From Flavobacterium cheongpyeongense (GTDB lineage Bacteria; Bacteroidota; Bacteroidia; Flavobacteriales; Flavobacteriaceae), in assembly GCF_003202435.1 (NCBI RefSeq), contig NZ_QJHK01000002.1:62001-126000 (forward strand): 64,000 bases of DNA. Direction: 5' to 3'. A program made the position numbers and the translations under genes. Shown here in pieces: positions 17,546 to 28,097 of this stretch. The number at the start of each line of letters is the position of its first letter. Within the stretch, counting starts at the first letter, position 1. The notes under the pieces were generated by a model. That model was given only the letters and a program-made list of their open reading frames with translations, ran no database searches and had not been told where the DNA came from.

Positions 17546-20380
17546 TTATAGCTTAACTACTTTTATAGTTTTATATTGACCATCTTCGGTAGAAATATTT
17601 AGTATGTATATTCCCGTAATTTGATTCGTTAAATCAATTTGATTATTGGTGGTTGTGATTTGTTTTTCTAAAACTTTTTTACCCGCAGAATCGTACACAT
17701 GCACCAAGGCATTCTGTGATGTGTCAATATTAATAATACCTGTAGTAGGGTTTGGATATACTTTAAACAGCGTAACGCTGTTTGAATTCGAATTCGTCTC
17801 ATCTGAATTATTCATAAATATTTCCGGATTATTTTTAGAGTTATTAATTCTCGATGTTGAAATTACCCCTTGTAGTACCGCAGTTCCAAACAAGGATGGG
17901 TTATTCCAAGCAGCATCTGTTGATGCGTTCCATGATAATTTTCCATCTCTTGCGCCATTATCATCATCATCATTGGTCATGAAATCAAAACCTAGTTGTT
18001 GTCCAATTTGCGGAACAGCCTGCATGGTTGTCCAGGGGATTCTTGCTTCAAGAATGTAACCATTTGCGTTAGAGGTTATGGCATAATTAATTCCATTTGT
18101 AGATCTTCCGGAAGGCAACGTTCCTACATTCGAGCCGTCATTCCAACCAAAAGAATACTGTGCATCATTAGCCCCATACGAAGTTGATTTATCATTATTT
18201 ATATCTACATAAAATTCAACAGAATCATCGTCATAAAAGTTTGGGCTATCATTTACTTTTACATTATCAGTAATATTTGCCAGTAGATACAAATAATTGG
18301 TATCCCATAAAGCTTTACAGGTTCCAGATAAATCTACTTCATTTGATATTACGCCCGTTAAATTTTTGTTTAAAGCAGGAGCATATCCATTTGCATTAGT
18401 CCACAAGCCATCAATATTTCCGTCAATTACGGGAGCTGTATTGGTTTTATATATGGTATAAGTGTTATTAACATTAAATATTACGGGCATTGACATGGTT
18501 GTGTTTCCGTTATTATCTGTTGCAATGGCAACAATGGAATACGTACTACAAGCAGCAGGATTGGTAATTGTAAATGAATAGGGAGCCGAGGTATCTTCTC
18601 CAAGTTTTATCGTTCCACTATAAAATTCAACTTTCGCAACAGTTCCATCAGCATCGGAAGCATTTGTATTGATTATTATAGAATTTAGATTAGAAAACAA
18701 TGCTGTATCAATAGGTGATGTTATTACCACAACAGGTGCTTTATTAGATTGCAAGGCTGCATCTGTATATAACGGTAGTGTTCTCCAACGACCTCCTGCC
18801 CCGGCTCCATTTTTTACAGAAGCAGCAACAGTAGATAAATTTTCAATAGGTATTGTGTAGGGTGGAGTAAATACTGGATCTTTAAAATCGGCTATAACTA
18901 CATTGTCTCTTCTAAAAGATCCTGAACTGATAAATTGATTGTTTCTCTGGTATATTTTGGCATTACTCCCAGCAATTAAGGGTTGTGATACGGTATTGAA
19001 AACGGTACCTTCTACAAGAATTTCAGAAGAATTGAGTCCTCCTACTGCATAGTATTTATTAACATTATGATAATTGTTTATAATGTGAATAAAATCACCC
19101 CCTGCAGCATCAGGATCTCTACCCTGACAGTTTTCCCAATAAACGTGGTCATAGGTTAGTTTTGAATTGTCAATTGCAGCGGCATAATTATCACTTTTAG
19201 AACACATAAATTCATTATCTCCATTCACATAATTCCAAGACCAGGTCTGACCATTACTTCCTGAAACATCATTTCCGTCACTGATCCATTTGAAGGTGCA
19301 GTGATCTACCCAAACATTGGGTGCTCCATTGACTGAAATACCATCGCCAGCTTCTATAATGTGCGGATTGACATCCCAAATTTTGAGATTTCTAAAAATC
19401 ATATTGGATTGCCCATTGTTGCAATAAAAAGAAGCCCCTCTAAGTGAGGCACCACGCCCCATACCTATATAACTTTTGTCTTTTCCAACCCAAACAAGTC
19501 TTGACCAAGATTGCACGGTGCGCTTAGTCCCTGGGCAATTATTTGCAAGATCAACAAAATCCCCTTTATATGTGTTTAGTGTTGAATTACAAGGTACAAA
19601 GCAAGTGTTTGTGTTTTTATATTCTCTAAAATCATACGTTCCTTCTTTTAATAATATGATTCTAGGCCCTGCTTTTTGGTTTTCTGTCAAAAAATCATTC
19701 ATATTATCCACTACAACAACGGTTGCATTTTCTCCTCCATTGGTTGCAGCTCCATATCCAAAGGCTTTAATGTCAAACGTAAAACGAAAAACTCCACTAG
19801 GATCGCTGGTACTACCGGTCCATATCCACTTAGCGTTAGAATTACTAGGAAATTTTGCCCCAGAAATAATCAAACCGCTTGGTGTACTGGTTAAAGAACC
19901 TGTAGATTGCTCTGTTGCGCCTCCCCATTGCGAAGTATCAAAAGATTTATTCTTCCAGTTGACATCAAATATATAATTTGACGTTTTTGACTTCCAATTG
20001 GCGTTGGTTCCATAGGATTGGTGAAGCTCATCAATATGTATCATAACACCCGGAGCAGCAGCGCCATTAACGCCTAAAACTGATATTGCATTTGTACCTG
20101 GCAAAAAAGTTAGAGGAATAAATCGACTGCGACCTGCTCCATAATCATAGGCTAATAATTCGCCATTCATATACAAACGATAGGCACCATCAGCAACTAC
20201 ATAAATACCAGGACCTTGCCCTGGACCGTAAGTATTTCCAATAAGAACAGATCCTTGCTTATCTCCTCCGCCTAATTTGGGATCTTTTGGCAGTATAACA
20301 GTTTCATAACATGAGGATTGAGCAAATGAGATAATACTAATCAATAAAAATAGTAGAGTTGAAAATATATTTTTTTTCAT
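17546..20380 (-). CDS. T9SS-exported pectate lyase PL1 with CBM9-like domain
   Basis: A 944-residue enzyme: signal peptide (1-20), an unassigned beta-rich N-terminal domain (about 22-205), a PL1 beta-helix (about 210-545), an Ig-like domain (about 545-640, APVVVITSPIDTALFSNLNS), a CBM9-like domain (about 645-840, YTIYKTNTAPVIDGNIDGLW, DDDSVEFYVDINND) and a T9SS tail (870-944, FKVYPNPTTGIINIDTS). The lyase part has GAPNVWVDHCTFKW, a Ca-site DGNDVSG stretch, and NCQGRDPDAAGGDFIHIINN. The first Arg of the R-x-P-x-x-R signature is present but the second is Ala. The N-terminal domain (GQGPGIYVVADGAYRLYMNG) probably binds carbohydrate (inference). It should cut pectate at the cell surface. Confidence 0.9.
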   Translation of the reverse strand: MKKNIFSTLLFLLISIISFAQSSCYETVILPKDPKLGGGDKQGSVLIGNTYGPGQGPGIYVVADGAYRLYMNGELLAYDYGAGRSRFIPLTFLPGTNAISVLGVNGAAAPGVMIHIDELHQSYGTNANWKSKTSNYIFDVNWKNKSFDTSQWGGATEQSTGSLTSTPSGLIISGAKFPSNSNAKWIWTGSTSDPSGVFRFTFDIKAFGYGAATNGGENATVVVVDNMNDFLTENQKAGPRIILLKEGTYDFREYKNTNTCFVPCNSTLNTYKGDFVDLANNCPGTKRTVQSWSRLVWVGKDKSYIGMGRGASLRGASFYCNNGQSNMIFRNLKIWDVNPHIIEAGDGISVNGAPNVWVDHCTFKWISDGNDVSGSNGQTWSWNYVNGDNEFMCSKSDNYAAAIDNSKLTYDHVYWENCQGRDPDAAGGDFIHIINNYHNVNKYYAVGGLNSSEILVEGTVFNTVSQPLIAGSNAKIYQRNNQFISSGSFRRDNVVIADFKDPVFTPPYTIPIENLSTVAASVKNGAGAGGRWRTLPLYTDAALQSNKAPVVVITSPIDTALFSNLNSIIINTNASDADGTVAKVEFYSGTIKLGEDTSAPYSFTITNPAACSTYSIVAIATDNNGNTTMSMPVIFNVNNTYTIYKTNTAPVIDGNIDGLWTNANGYAPALNKNLTGVISNEVDLSGTCKALWDTNYLYLLANITDNVKVNDSPNFYDDDSVEFYVDINNDKSTSYGANDAQYSFGWNDGSNVGTLPSGRSTNGINYAITSNANGYILEARIPWTTMQAVPQIGQQLGFDFMTNDDDDNGARDGKLSWNASTDAAWNNPSLFGTAVLQGVISTSRINNSKNNPEIFMNNSDETNSNSNSVTLFKVYPNPTTGIINIDTSQNALVHVYDSAGKKVLEKQITTTNNQIDLTNQITGIYILNISTEDGQYKTIKVVKL

Positions 20381-20608
20381 AATTTATAATCTTAAAGTGG
20401 TTTTTAATAGATCTTATGATAAAAATTAGGTTAATTATGTGTGGTTATATTATACTTTTGATAATATTCTGCTTTCTATAATTAGGTTAATTTTATTACT
20501 GCTAAAACTGGTAAGTCAAAAAAAGGTAAATTCAAGCCTGTACAAATTATAGGCTCTAATCCACCTTTTTTATTTCCAAAACATCAAAAATGCTAATTGT
20601 AAACAGAT

Positions 20609-22909
20609 TTACTCTTTGATTAACTTCGCTGTGTTAATTTTCCCATTGTCTAACATAATTTGCACAAGATAACAACCAGTAGAAAATCCTTCAACATCAA
20701 TGGTTTGCTGAGTTAAATCGTTCCCGTTTAATTCTTTTATTTTTGTCCCGGAAAGATTATAAATTACAATTTTTTCAATACCTGAATCCGTACTTATAGT
20801 AAAATTACCTCCCTTTACAGGATTTGGATAAAAAGAAAATTTATTAGTAAAACTTATATCTCCTACTGATAAATTGCATGTGGTTGGGGCTCCCGTCGTT
20901 GTATTAATTCCGTTTATTATATTGCTGCCGCTTACAGATTCTGCACTATACGAAATAATCGCATTGCCTGAACCGTTGGGTATTGTAATTGAAGAACAGT
21001 TTTGAAACACAAGCCCTGCTACAAAATTGGCAACCATCCCTTTGGCAGTGGCGTTAATTTTTACATTATCAAAAACAACATTGGTAATTGGCGATTCGGG
21101 TAAACCAAAAAGCACTCCTGCATTGGTAGAATTGTTTACTGTAATGTTTTTGAAGGTAATGTTTTTCCAGGTTGGGGTAGTACCCGTCACTGTACCTGCT
21201 ACCAAAGTTGCTGGTGCTGCCGTAGGTTCTTTTGGGTACCAACTGGTAATGGCAAATGGGGTCGATACATTTTCCATTGTAACATTTGAATAGTAAAAAG
21301 TAGTTTCGTTCCCCCCTCGGTCAATGGCAGATTTTAGACGAAATCCGTTTGAAGTGCCATTAAAACTACAATTATCTACAAAAACATTGTTTACGTTAGA
21401 GGTATAACTTCCTATAGAAACTCCGTGTCCTTCGCCAAAAGCACAATTTTTAATTTTAATGTTTTGAGAATTGGCATCTATAGCCACATCATCGTCTCCT
21501 ACAGAGAATTTACAGTTCAATACATCCAATCCGTCCCAGTACCATACATCTAGTGCATCTGTGTTTGGAGCGGTTTCTGGTGCCATAACTGTTACATTCT
21601 TAATTGTTCCGTTTCCGCCACGGCCACTACCGCTTTTTCCCATGGTAAGACTAACATTGGGGGCGTTATGTATTGTAATATCCGAAACTAAAACCTTATT
21701 ACAGGCCTTAAAACGTATTATTCCCGGACGGCCAATGCCGGTGGCATCAAAGGCTGTCCACCAGGCGCTACCATCTCCTTCAATAGTACCGCCTCCGGTT
21801 ATGGCAATATTGGTAAGGTTTTCTCCATAAATAAAAGTTGTATAAGTATCTACTGTTCCGCTGTTTGGATAAGAACCTGCAGGAACTCCGTTTCCGTTTC
21901 CGTAAGGCATCAATTGCAGGGTTGCTCCGGCTGAAATTTGAAGATTGACATTACTTTTCATCGTAATAGGCCCGCTCAAAAAAGGTGCAGCAGCAGCAGG
22001 AACAACAACTGTTCCACCTCCTGCAGCGTTAGCGGCATTTATGGCGGCATTTATAGCTGTTGCATTATTCAAATTTGCAGTGCTGCCTCCATATACTGCC
22101 TCTGTAATTACATACTGTGTGGCCGGTATATTTGGCAGCATTTGAGTTGTAGCAACGTCTGGAAAAGTCTCTGCAACAAATTGCGCAACACAGGTAGTAT
22201 TTGCTGCTGTCATAGCAAATGAAAGTGTTCTATTTGTAGAAATAAGGTTGCCATTGGCATCTTCCCATCTTAAAAAAACATAGCCATAGCCAGGGTTTGC
22301 TGTTACAGTTATTTGAGTTCCTTCTGTGTATTGAGTACCCGATAAATTACCAATTATTGTTCCTGTCAAAGCCGGACTCACATTGGTTGTTAAAGTATAT
22401 ATGGCAACATTGGGGTTATTGGTTACTTTTTCAAAATAATCAAAATTACCTACATAGTTGTTTCCAGCAACGGGTTTGAATACAAAATACAAATCATGTG
22501 TACCGGTTGTTTGCGCTATAGTTGCAGATATAGTTTGATACGTTGTCCAATTGGCTGTAGAAGTTGTATTAATATTGGCAGTACCAATTAACGTACCCGT
22601 AACAGCATCTATTCTTATTTCAACAGTTCCTGCCAAAGCTCCAACCGTTGGTGACCCTGTTTGTGTTTTACTGGCAGCTGCAATATCAAAACGGGTATCA
22701 TATTGGCTAAATGCATGCGCTGCAAATTTAACCCAATAGCCATTTTTGCAGCTTCCTATATTTTTACCACCTGAGAGCGCAGCATTGGTTTCTATAGATA
22801 CTCCATTGTAGGTGCTATAATTTTCAGCTTCAAGTCGTTGGGTGGTTTGCGAAAACCCTATTGCTGATACAAACATCAGCAATAGGGAAATAAATAATTG
22901 TTTTTTCAT
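20609..22909 (-). CDS. T9SS-exported polygalacturonase GH28 with CBM6
   Basis: I place the start at the ATG at 22909 (MKKQLFISLL), since the frame extending to 22936 would overlap the end of the CE8 gene and precede the signal peptide. The 766-residue product has a signal peptide, CBM6 (about 23-165), a bacterial repeat domain (about 168-245), a GH28 beta-helix (about 270-670) and a T9SS tail (about 690-766, FSFYPNPVKGGNFTIST). All GH28 catalytic motifs are intact: NTD (N449-D451), GDDD (Asp473/474), GHG (His495) and RLK (Arg524, Lys526). It should hydrolyse de-esterified homogalacturonan outside the cell. Its CBM6 is nearly the same as that of the PL1 gene at 14618. Confidence 0.92.
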   Translation of the reverse strand: MKKQLFISLLLMFVSAIGFSQTTQRLEAENYSTYNGVSIETNAALSGGKNIGSCKNGYWVKFAAHAFSQYDTRFDIAAASKTQTGSPTVGALAGTVEIRIDAVTGTLIGTANINTTSTANWTTYQTISATIAQTTGTHDLYFVFKPVAGNNYVGNFDYFEKVTNNPNVAIYTLTTNVSPALTGTIIGNLSGTQYTEGTQITVTANPGYGYVFLRWEDANGNLISTNRTLSFAMTAANTTCVAQFVAETFPDVATTQMLPNIPATQYVITEAVYGGSTANLNNATAINAAINAANAAGGGTVVVPAAAAPFLSGPITMKSNVNLQISAGATLQLMPYGNGNGVPAGSYPNSGTVDTYTTFIYGENLTNIAITGGGTIEGDGSAWWTAFDATGIGRPGIIRFKACNKVLVSDITIHNAPNVSLTMGKSGSGRGGNGTIKNVTVMAPETAPNTDALDVWYWDGLDVLNCKFSVGDDDVAIDANSQNIKIKNCAFGEGHGVSIGSYTSNVNNVFVDNCSFNGTSNGFRLKSAIDRGGNETTFYYSNVTMENVSTPFAITSWYPKEPTAAPATLVAGTVTGTTPTWKNITFKNITVNNSTNAGVLFGLPESPITNVVFDNVKINATAKGMVANFVAGLVFQNCSSITIPNGSGNAIISYSAESVSGSNIINGINTTTGAPTTCNLSVGDISFTNKFSFYPNPVKGGNFTISTDSGIEKIVIYNLSGTKIKELNGNDLTQQTIDVEGFSTGCYLVQIMLDNGKINTAKLIKE

Positions 22910-22922
22910 TTCCAGTTTTTTT

Positions 22923-25900
22923 CTAGTTTTTAACAATTTTTACCTGATAAATATCCCCTTTTGTGTTTTTCATTTTAATAATATAAGCTCCAGATTGTAA
23001 ACCGTTTAAATCTATTGAAGGGGCTGCGTGTTCTAACACACCCGATTTAACTTTCTGTCCCTGAGCAGAATAAATAGTATAGTTCAAATTTCCAATTCCT
23101 TCGGGTAATGCTAGTGTAACAATGTCTTTTACAGGTATTGGATAAGCAGAAATTTCTTTTAATTCGTTTGCAGTTTCTAATCCCAAAGTTGTTGTTGTAA
23201 GCGTACTTTTTGCACTCAAACCTCCAAATTCATTGGCTGCGTGTATGGTGTATTGGTGCGAACCTGCTGTTGCAGTGGTATCTGTATAGCTAGTTCCGGT
23301 AGTGGTAGCCAAAATTTTTCCGTCTCTAATTAATACATAACACATAGCATATTGGTTATCATCCCAAGTCAAGGTATTTGCCGAATTAGAAAAATTAGAT
23401 GGCGCGGCAATTTGTTCAACTATCGAAAGCGGATTCCAATGCTCTGAACCGCCAAGTACGTTTTCAATAGTATAAGCTGATGCTTCTACCGAGGTTAATA
23501 CAGGATTGTAAGCACCTGTTTGAGGGGTACCATTTACTGTAAAAACTTTGGTTCTGTTAGATGTATTAACCGCTATTCCATTTGCATTTACACTATTATA
23601 CTCTGCAAATAGTGCTGGTAATGTACCCATACTTGCCCAACCTTGAGCGTTAGGTTCGTTTATCATTGTTGTGTTTAGATAAACAGCTCTTGGTGCGTTT
23701 TGCCAAGGACGACCTAAAAAATAACTTGTAGATGCCGTAATGGTATTGTTATTAAAAACATAGCCATAGGGTTCACTTGCCAAATGATTAGGGGCTACCA
23801 GATATCCCTGACCAACTGAAACAAGTTTACATTCTTCGAACCAATGTCTTCCGCCACCACAAATAAAATCTACATCGCCTTCAATTGTTGATTTATAATA
23901 AAAACTTCTGCCGCCACCGGTTACTTGGGTATCTTGTTTGCTTCTTAATCGAACGCCATTATATACATTTCGGTCTCCGGCAGGGTTTAGAGCAGGTCGC
24001 TGCCCTGCGGTGGTAATACCGTCTATGTGCTCAATAGTTACATTTTCCATATATAAATCATTGGCTTCAACAGATAATACAGCGTTTTTAATGCCCCAAC
24101 CTGGATTACCTCTAAGAATCACATTATCTTTTGATTGGGCAATTAAAGAAAGGTTGTTTTTTCCAGAGGCAAGTTGTAAAACATTTCCTTGAGGATTTGT
24201 ACCATCACCTCCTAAATTGTATGACCCATCTGCTACTAATACAAAAAATCTTGAGGCCGAATTTGTTGGTATTGCAGTAAAAGCATCGGCAATAGTTTTT
24301 ACATATTTTCCGGCTGCAATTTGAGTTGTTGTTGCATTGGTATCAACAATCAAATCAAAAACACGTTTTGTTGGCACTGGCTTTACCATTGTTTTAAACG
24401 TTAGCGATGTTGCACTTGCGTTATTTCCCGAAAGATCTGTAATTAATCCGGCAGGTATGTTTAGTGTGTATTGGGTGTTGTAATCTAAACCATAATAACT
24501 AAATTTTACCGTTTTGTTTGTATATTCGGGTGTTAGTGTTTTGCCATTCAAAACAACACTTCCTGCTCCAAATTTTACTTTTTCATCATAGGTCAAAATG
24601 ATATTTCCGCTGGCACTAGCCATCGTATTTCCTGAGTCCGGAAGGGTAGATTGAAGCGTAGGAGCCGTAGCGTCTAAAACCAAAACTTCATCGGCTTTGA
24701 CAATAACATTTGACAATACAGTTGCCGTTACATCAACAGCGCTACCATGTTTTGGTCCTGCCACATTAGGAAACCACCTGATATATACTATTGATTTTCC
24801 TTCCGCATCGGCTGGCAAAACCCCTCCTATAGACGTAATTGAGTTTGTGTTTATAGTTGTGATGTTTGAAATATTGGTAAAGTTTACACCATCTAGTGAA
24901 TATTGTAAAGTCCATTCGTCACAACCATAATAATAACCAATAAGTCCGGATGATATGTTTATATTTTTATATCCAACGGTTGAAAAAGAGGTTTTAAAAT
25001 AGAAAAAATCAGGTCGTATGGTGTTCCATACGGCAAAACCATTTTTTCCAGCTCTATTTATAATTCGTACATTAGGGGTAATTATATTATCATTTATATT
25101 ATAAGCAAATAGCTGTGGTCTATTATCAATACTCGAATACAATTCTGCAATCCTCGGGTGTGCATATTGGTCTGTTTTAAATGTCCATCCGGCTATGAAT
25201 GACAAATTATCATAAGTTCCTGTAAGGCTTTTATTTCCATCCATAGTTACCAATGTACTCAATGCCGTTGATCCATTAGACCAATTGCTGAATTTCACAA
25301 TATCATTTTCAATAGCCGTTATAGTTAAATTTGTTCCCTCTTCATAAGTTACAAAACCACCATCTTTCCCTGCAGGAACAATAGAATATTCTCCCAAACC
25401 AAATGCTCCTTGGGTATTTACTGTTAAATCGTATGTGTTAACCGATTGAAATACAGCCATGAGTGTGGTGTTTTCAGTCAAAGTAACCGTTAATGGGTTT
25501 GCTGTAGAAACAAGATTGCCATTACCATCTTCCCAACGAATAAATTTATATCCGAAGTTTTTATTGGCTGTCAATGTGATTGCGGTTCCTTGTAGAAATA
25601 CGTTTCCTGCAGGATTTGAAATAATTGTTCCTGATGAAGCGGGACTTACATTGGTTGTTAAAGTATAAGTAATGGCAGAGGGATCATTTGTCACTTTTTC
25701 AAAATAATCGACATTAAATAAATAACCACCTCCACCTTTAAAAACCAGATACAAATCATGTGTACCCGTTGTTGATGTAAGTGAGGTTGAGAATTTTTTA
25801 TAATCAGACCATCCTGTACTTCCTGATACAGTTGCGGTTCCAATTAAAGTACCAGTTATTGAATCCAACCTAAATTCAATAGTACCTCCCGTAGTTCCTG

Positions 25901-26135
25901 AAGCTGCTACCGTAAAACTGGAGTCATATTGATTAAACACATGCCCGGTAAATTTAATCCAGGTGTTATTTTGTATATACCCAACATTACCCGTTCCCGA
26001 AAGACTGCTGTTGGTTTCTGCTTTTGCTCCTAAAGCAGCATTAAAAGTCTCTGCTTCAATTCGCTGAATTGTTTGTGAAAATCCCATTACTGAAAAAAAG
26101 ATCAGCAAAAAGGAAATAAAAAATTGTTTTTTCAT
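22923..26135 (-). CDS. T9SS-exported pectin methylesterase CE8 with CBM6 and Ig-like domains
   Basis: A 1070-residue enzyme removing methyl esters from pectin. Order: signal peptide (1-20), CBM6-like module (about 22-155, RIEAETFNAALGAKAETNSS), two bacterial repeats (155-310), an unassigned beta-sandwich (312-480), a Big_5/SbsA Ig-like domain (487-585, SGNIILTYDEKVKFGAGSVV), CE8 beta-helix (592-905), an FN3-like domain and a T9SS tail (995-1070). The CE8 motifs are clear: KQDTQV with Asp735, GDVDFICGG with Asp756, and FLGRPW with Arg809; the 21-residue Asp-Asp spacing fits the family. It ends 13 bp before the GH28 start, so the two are cotranscribed. De-esterification prepares the polymer for PL1 and GH28. 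Confidence 0.93.
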   Translation of the reverse strand: MKKQFFISFLLIFFSVMGFSQTIQRIEAETFNAALGAKAETNSSLSGTGNVGYIQNNTWIKFTGHVFNQYDSSFTVAASGTTGGTIEFRLDSITGTLIGTATVSGSTGWSDYKKFSTSLTSTTGTHDLYLVFKGGGGYLFNVDYFEKVTNDPSAITYTLTTNVSPASSGTIISNPAGNVFLQGTAITLTANKNFGYKFIRWEDGNGNLVSTANPLTVTLTENTTLMAVFQSVNTYDLTVNTQGAFGLGEYSIVPAGKDGGFVTYEEGTNLTITAIENDIVKFSNWSNGSTALSTLVTMDGNKSLTGTYDNLSFIAGWTFKTDQYAHPRIAELYSSIDNRPQLFAYNINDNIITPNVRIINRAGKNGFAVWNTIRPDFFYFKTSFSTVGYKNINISSGLIGYYYGCDEWTLQYSLDGVNFTNISNITTINTNSITSIGGVLPADAEGKSIVYIRWFPNVAGPKHGSAVDVTATVLSNVIVKADEVLVLDATAPTLQSTLPDSGNTMASASGNIILTYDEKVKFGAGSVVLNGKTLTPEYTNKTVKFSYYGLDYNTQYTLNIPAGLITDLSGNNASATSLTFKTMVKPVPTKRVFDLIVDTNATTTQIAAGKYVKTIADAFTAIPTNSASRFFVLVADGSYNLGGDGTNPQGNVLQLASGKNNLSLIAQSKDNVILRGNPGWGIKNAVLSVEANDLYMENVTIEHIDGITTAGQRPALNPAGDRNVYNGVRLRSKQDTQVTGGGRSFYYKSTIEGDVDFICGGGRHWFEECKLVSVGQGYLVAPNHLASEPYGYVFNNNTITASTSYFLGRPWQNAPRAVYLNTTMINEPNAQGWASMGTLPALFAEYNSVNANGIAVNTSNRTKVFTVNGTPQTGAYNPVLTSVEASAYTIENVLGGSEHWNPLSIVEQIAAPSNFSNSANTLTWDDNQYAMCYVLIRDGKILATTTGTSYTDTTATAGSHQYTIHAANEFGGLSAKSTLTTTTLGLETANELKEISAYPIPVKDIVTLALPEGIGNLNYTIYSAQGQKVKSGVLEHAAPSIDLNGLQSGAYIIKMKNTKGDIYQVKIVKN

Positions 26136-26242
26136 TTGCGGTTTGGTTTAAATAGTTAATATTTCCTCCTTGTTTCAAAAATTAAGATCCTGGAGGGAGA
26201 TCACTAATGTTTATTTAATTAAATGGTTTATTTACAGATATT

Positions 26243-27934
26243 TTACTCGATTATTTTCACCTGATTCTTAATTGACTCAAGAACCCTCACATCTTTAGAT
26301 TCCAATTTTCTATTCAACATATTCAGCGTTATAGCTTTAGTTATTGCTCCTCCAACCAAAAACACCTGATCTTCTCCTGCAGTATTAAATCCTTTGAAAT
26401 TGATATTCTGAGTATTGAAAAGTCTTGAAGAAATACCCGATTCCGAAAGTTTTAAGTCCACATTGTCAAATTGAATATTCTTCCCATAATTGATCAGAAT
26501 TCCGGCATCCGACTTGACAATCATATTTTTAAATTGTATGTTTTCAACAGGCATTTCAGGGATACCCATGATCTTCACTGCTTGTTTGGCTCCATCAACA
26601 TAAATATTTTTGAAATACATGTTTTTGAAAACTGGTGTTGTCTCAGATACAGCAACTTTTTCGACAACCATTTCGCCTGTGACAGGGTCTTCAACTGCAG
26701 ACTTATTAAAATAATACATCTCAAAACGTATTGCTTCCGTAGGAATGTCAGTCATCCTGATGTCCTCAATCCAGATATTTTCTACTAAACCGCCACGACC
26801 ACGGGTTGACTTGAAACGCAATCCGCAATCAGTACCAATAAACGTAAGGTTCTTAACAAATAAGTTACGAACACCCCCCGACATCTCACTCCCTATTACA
26901 AATCCTCCATGGGCGTGATAAACGATACAGTTGGTAATTACAAATAATTCCGTTGGTTTTCCGCGTTCACGCCCTTCCTGATCTTTACCTGACTTTATAC
27001 AGATAGCATCATCACCAACATCAAAGCGACAGTTGGTTACCGTACCAATTCGGCAGGATTCCAAATCAAGTCCATCGCCATTTTGAGAATACCAGGGATT
27101 ACGAATGGTTAGATTGCTTAACGTAACATTTTCACACATTAGTGGATTAACATTCCAGGCTGGAGAATTCTGAAAAGTAACACCATCCAAAAGCAGTTTT
27201 TTGCAATTCACAAGGCTCACCATTACCGGACGAAGCGCTTCTTTGTAAGACTCCATATTTCCAATAGTAGGCGTTTTTGGAAGCTTATCTTTTTGTTCAT
27301 TACCAATAAATGAACCTTTTGAGGGATACCATGTCTTACCGTCTTTAGAAAGAATACCTCCTGAATTAATCAGATTTTTCCATTGCTCATTAGACAATTT
27401 ACCAATTTTAACGGGTCTCCATTTAGAACCATTACCATCAAAAATACCCTGACCTGTAATGGCGATATTTTCTAAGTCAACTCCCATAATAGGAGACTCG
27501 CATCGAATAACCTTATTGCCCTCAAAATAGGAATTGATTAGTTTGTATTGGCCTAAATCACTTGTAAACAAAATGTAAGCTCCGTTTTGTGTGTGCAGAT
27601 TAACGTTACTTTTCATGTATATCGGACCAGTAGTCCACAATCCTGAAGGAATCATAACAACCCCTCCACCCGACTCAGAGCATTTTTTGATAGCATCATT
27701 AATCGCTTTTGTACAAAGTTGTTCTGTATTTGGGATAGCTCCGAAATCAACAATATTCAAAGTATCAGCTTTAAATGTTGGAACTTGCACTTTTGGCATA
27801 TTGAAAGGAAGGTTCTTGTCTGTTGACACCTTACTTTCTGATTTAGATGTATTTTGAGCAACAACCTTGTTGCTGTAGAAAATTGCTGATAATGTTACTA
27901 TTCCAATAAGGAAAACTGGTTTTATTTTTACCAT
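26243..27934 (-). CDS. Exo-polygalacturonase-like GH28
   Basis: The start chosen is the ATG at 27934 (MVKIKPVFLIGIV), which begins a signal peptide ending in KVVAQ; the frame open to 27991 adds 19 residues with no function. The 563-residue enzyme is a single GH28 beta-helix with an N-terminal DTLNIVDFGAIPNTE strand, catalytic NGDGLDLES (Asp287), GDDAICIK (Asp308/309), AHGGFVIGS (His342) and LRFKSTRGRGG. The long insert and lack of CBM or T9SS tail resemble periplasmic exo-poly-galacturonosidases, which shorten oligogalacturonides brought in by SusCD. It lies between GH105 and CE8 in the pectin series. Confidence 0.9.
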   Translation of the reverse strand: MVKIKPVFLIGIVTLSAIFYSNKVVAQNTSKSESKVSTDKNLPFNMPKVQVPTFKADTLNIVDFGAIPNTEQLCTKAINDAIKKCSESGGGVVMIPSGLWTTGPIYMKSNVNLHTQNGAYILFTSDLGQYKLINSYFEGNKVIRCESPIMGVDLENIAITGQGIFDGNGSKWRPVKIGKLSNEQWKNLINSGGILSKDGKTWYPSKGSFIGNEQKDKLPKTPTIGNMESYKEALRPVMVSLVNCKKLLLDGVTFQNSPAWNVNPLMCENVTLSNLTIRNPWYSQNGDGLDLESCRIGTVTNCRFDVGDDAICIKSGKDQEGRERGKPTELFVITNCIVYHAHGGFVIGSEMSGGVRNLFVKNLTFIGTDCGLRFKSTRGRGGLVENIWIEDIRMTDIPTEAIRFEMYYFNKSAVEDPVTGEMVVEKVAVSETTPVFKNMYFKNIYVDGAKQAVKIMGIPEMPVENIQFKNMIVKSDAGILINYGKNIQFDNVDLKLSESGISSRLFNTQNINFKGFNTAGEDQVFLVGGAITKAITLNMLNRKLESKDVRVLESIKNQVKIIE

Positions 27935-28097
27935 AACTAATTGTATTTTAAATACATATAAACATAGATTCTGCAACTCAAAAACAGGCATTTCACTAAT
28001 CTAAAGACACATAGCTATGTGAAAGAAATGCGTTTCTTATGATATTCTTTTTAAATAAAATCTATGTTTCTATGTGTTAAATTAAATTTTATAAGTT

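Noticed and set aside
20381..20608. Repeated AATTAGGTTAATT segments between PL1 and GH28
   Set aside because: Short AT-rich repeats expected by chance in this composition; no hairpin or coding content.
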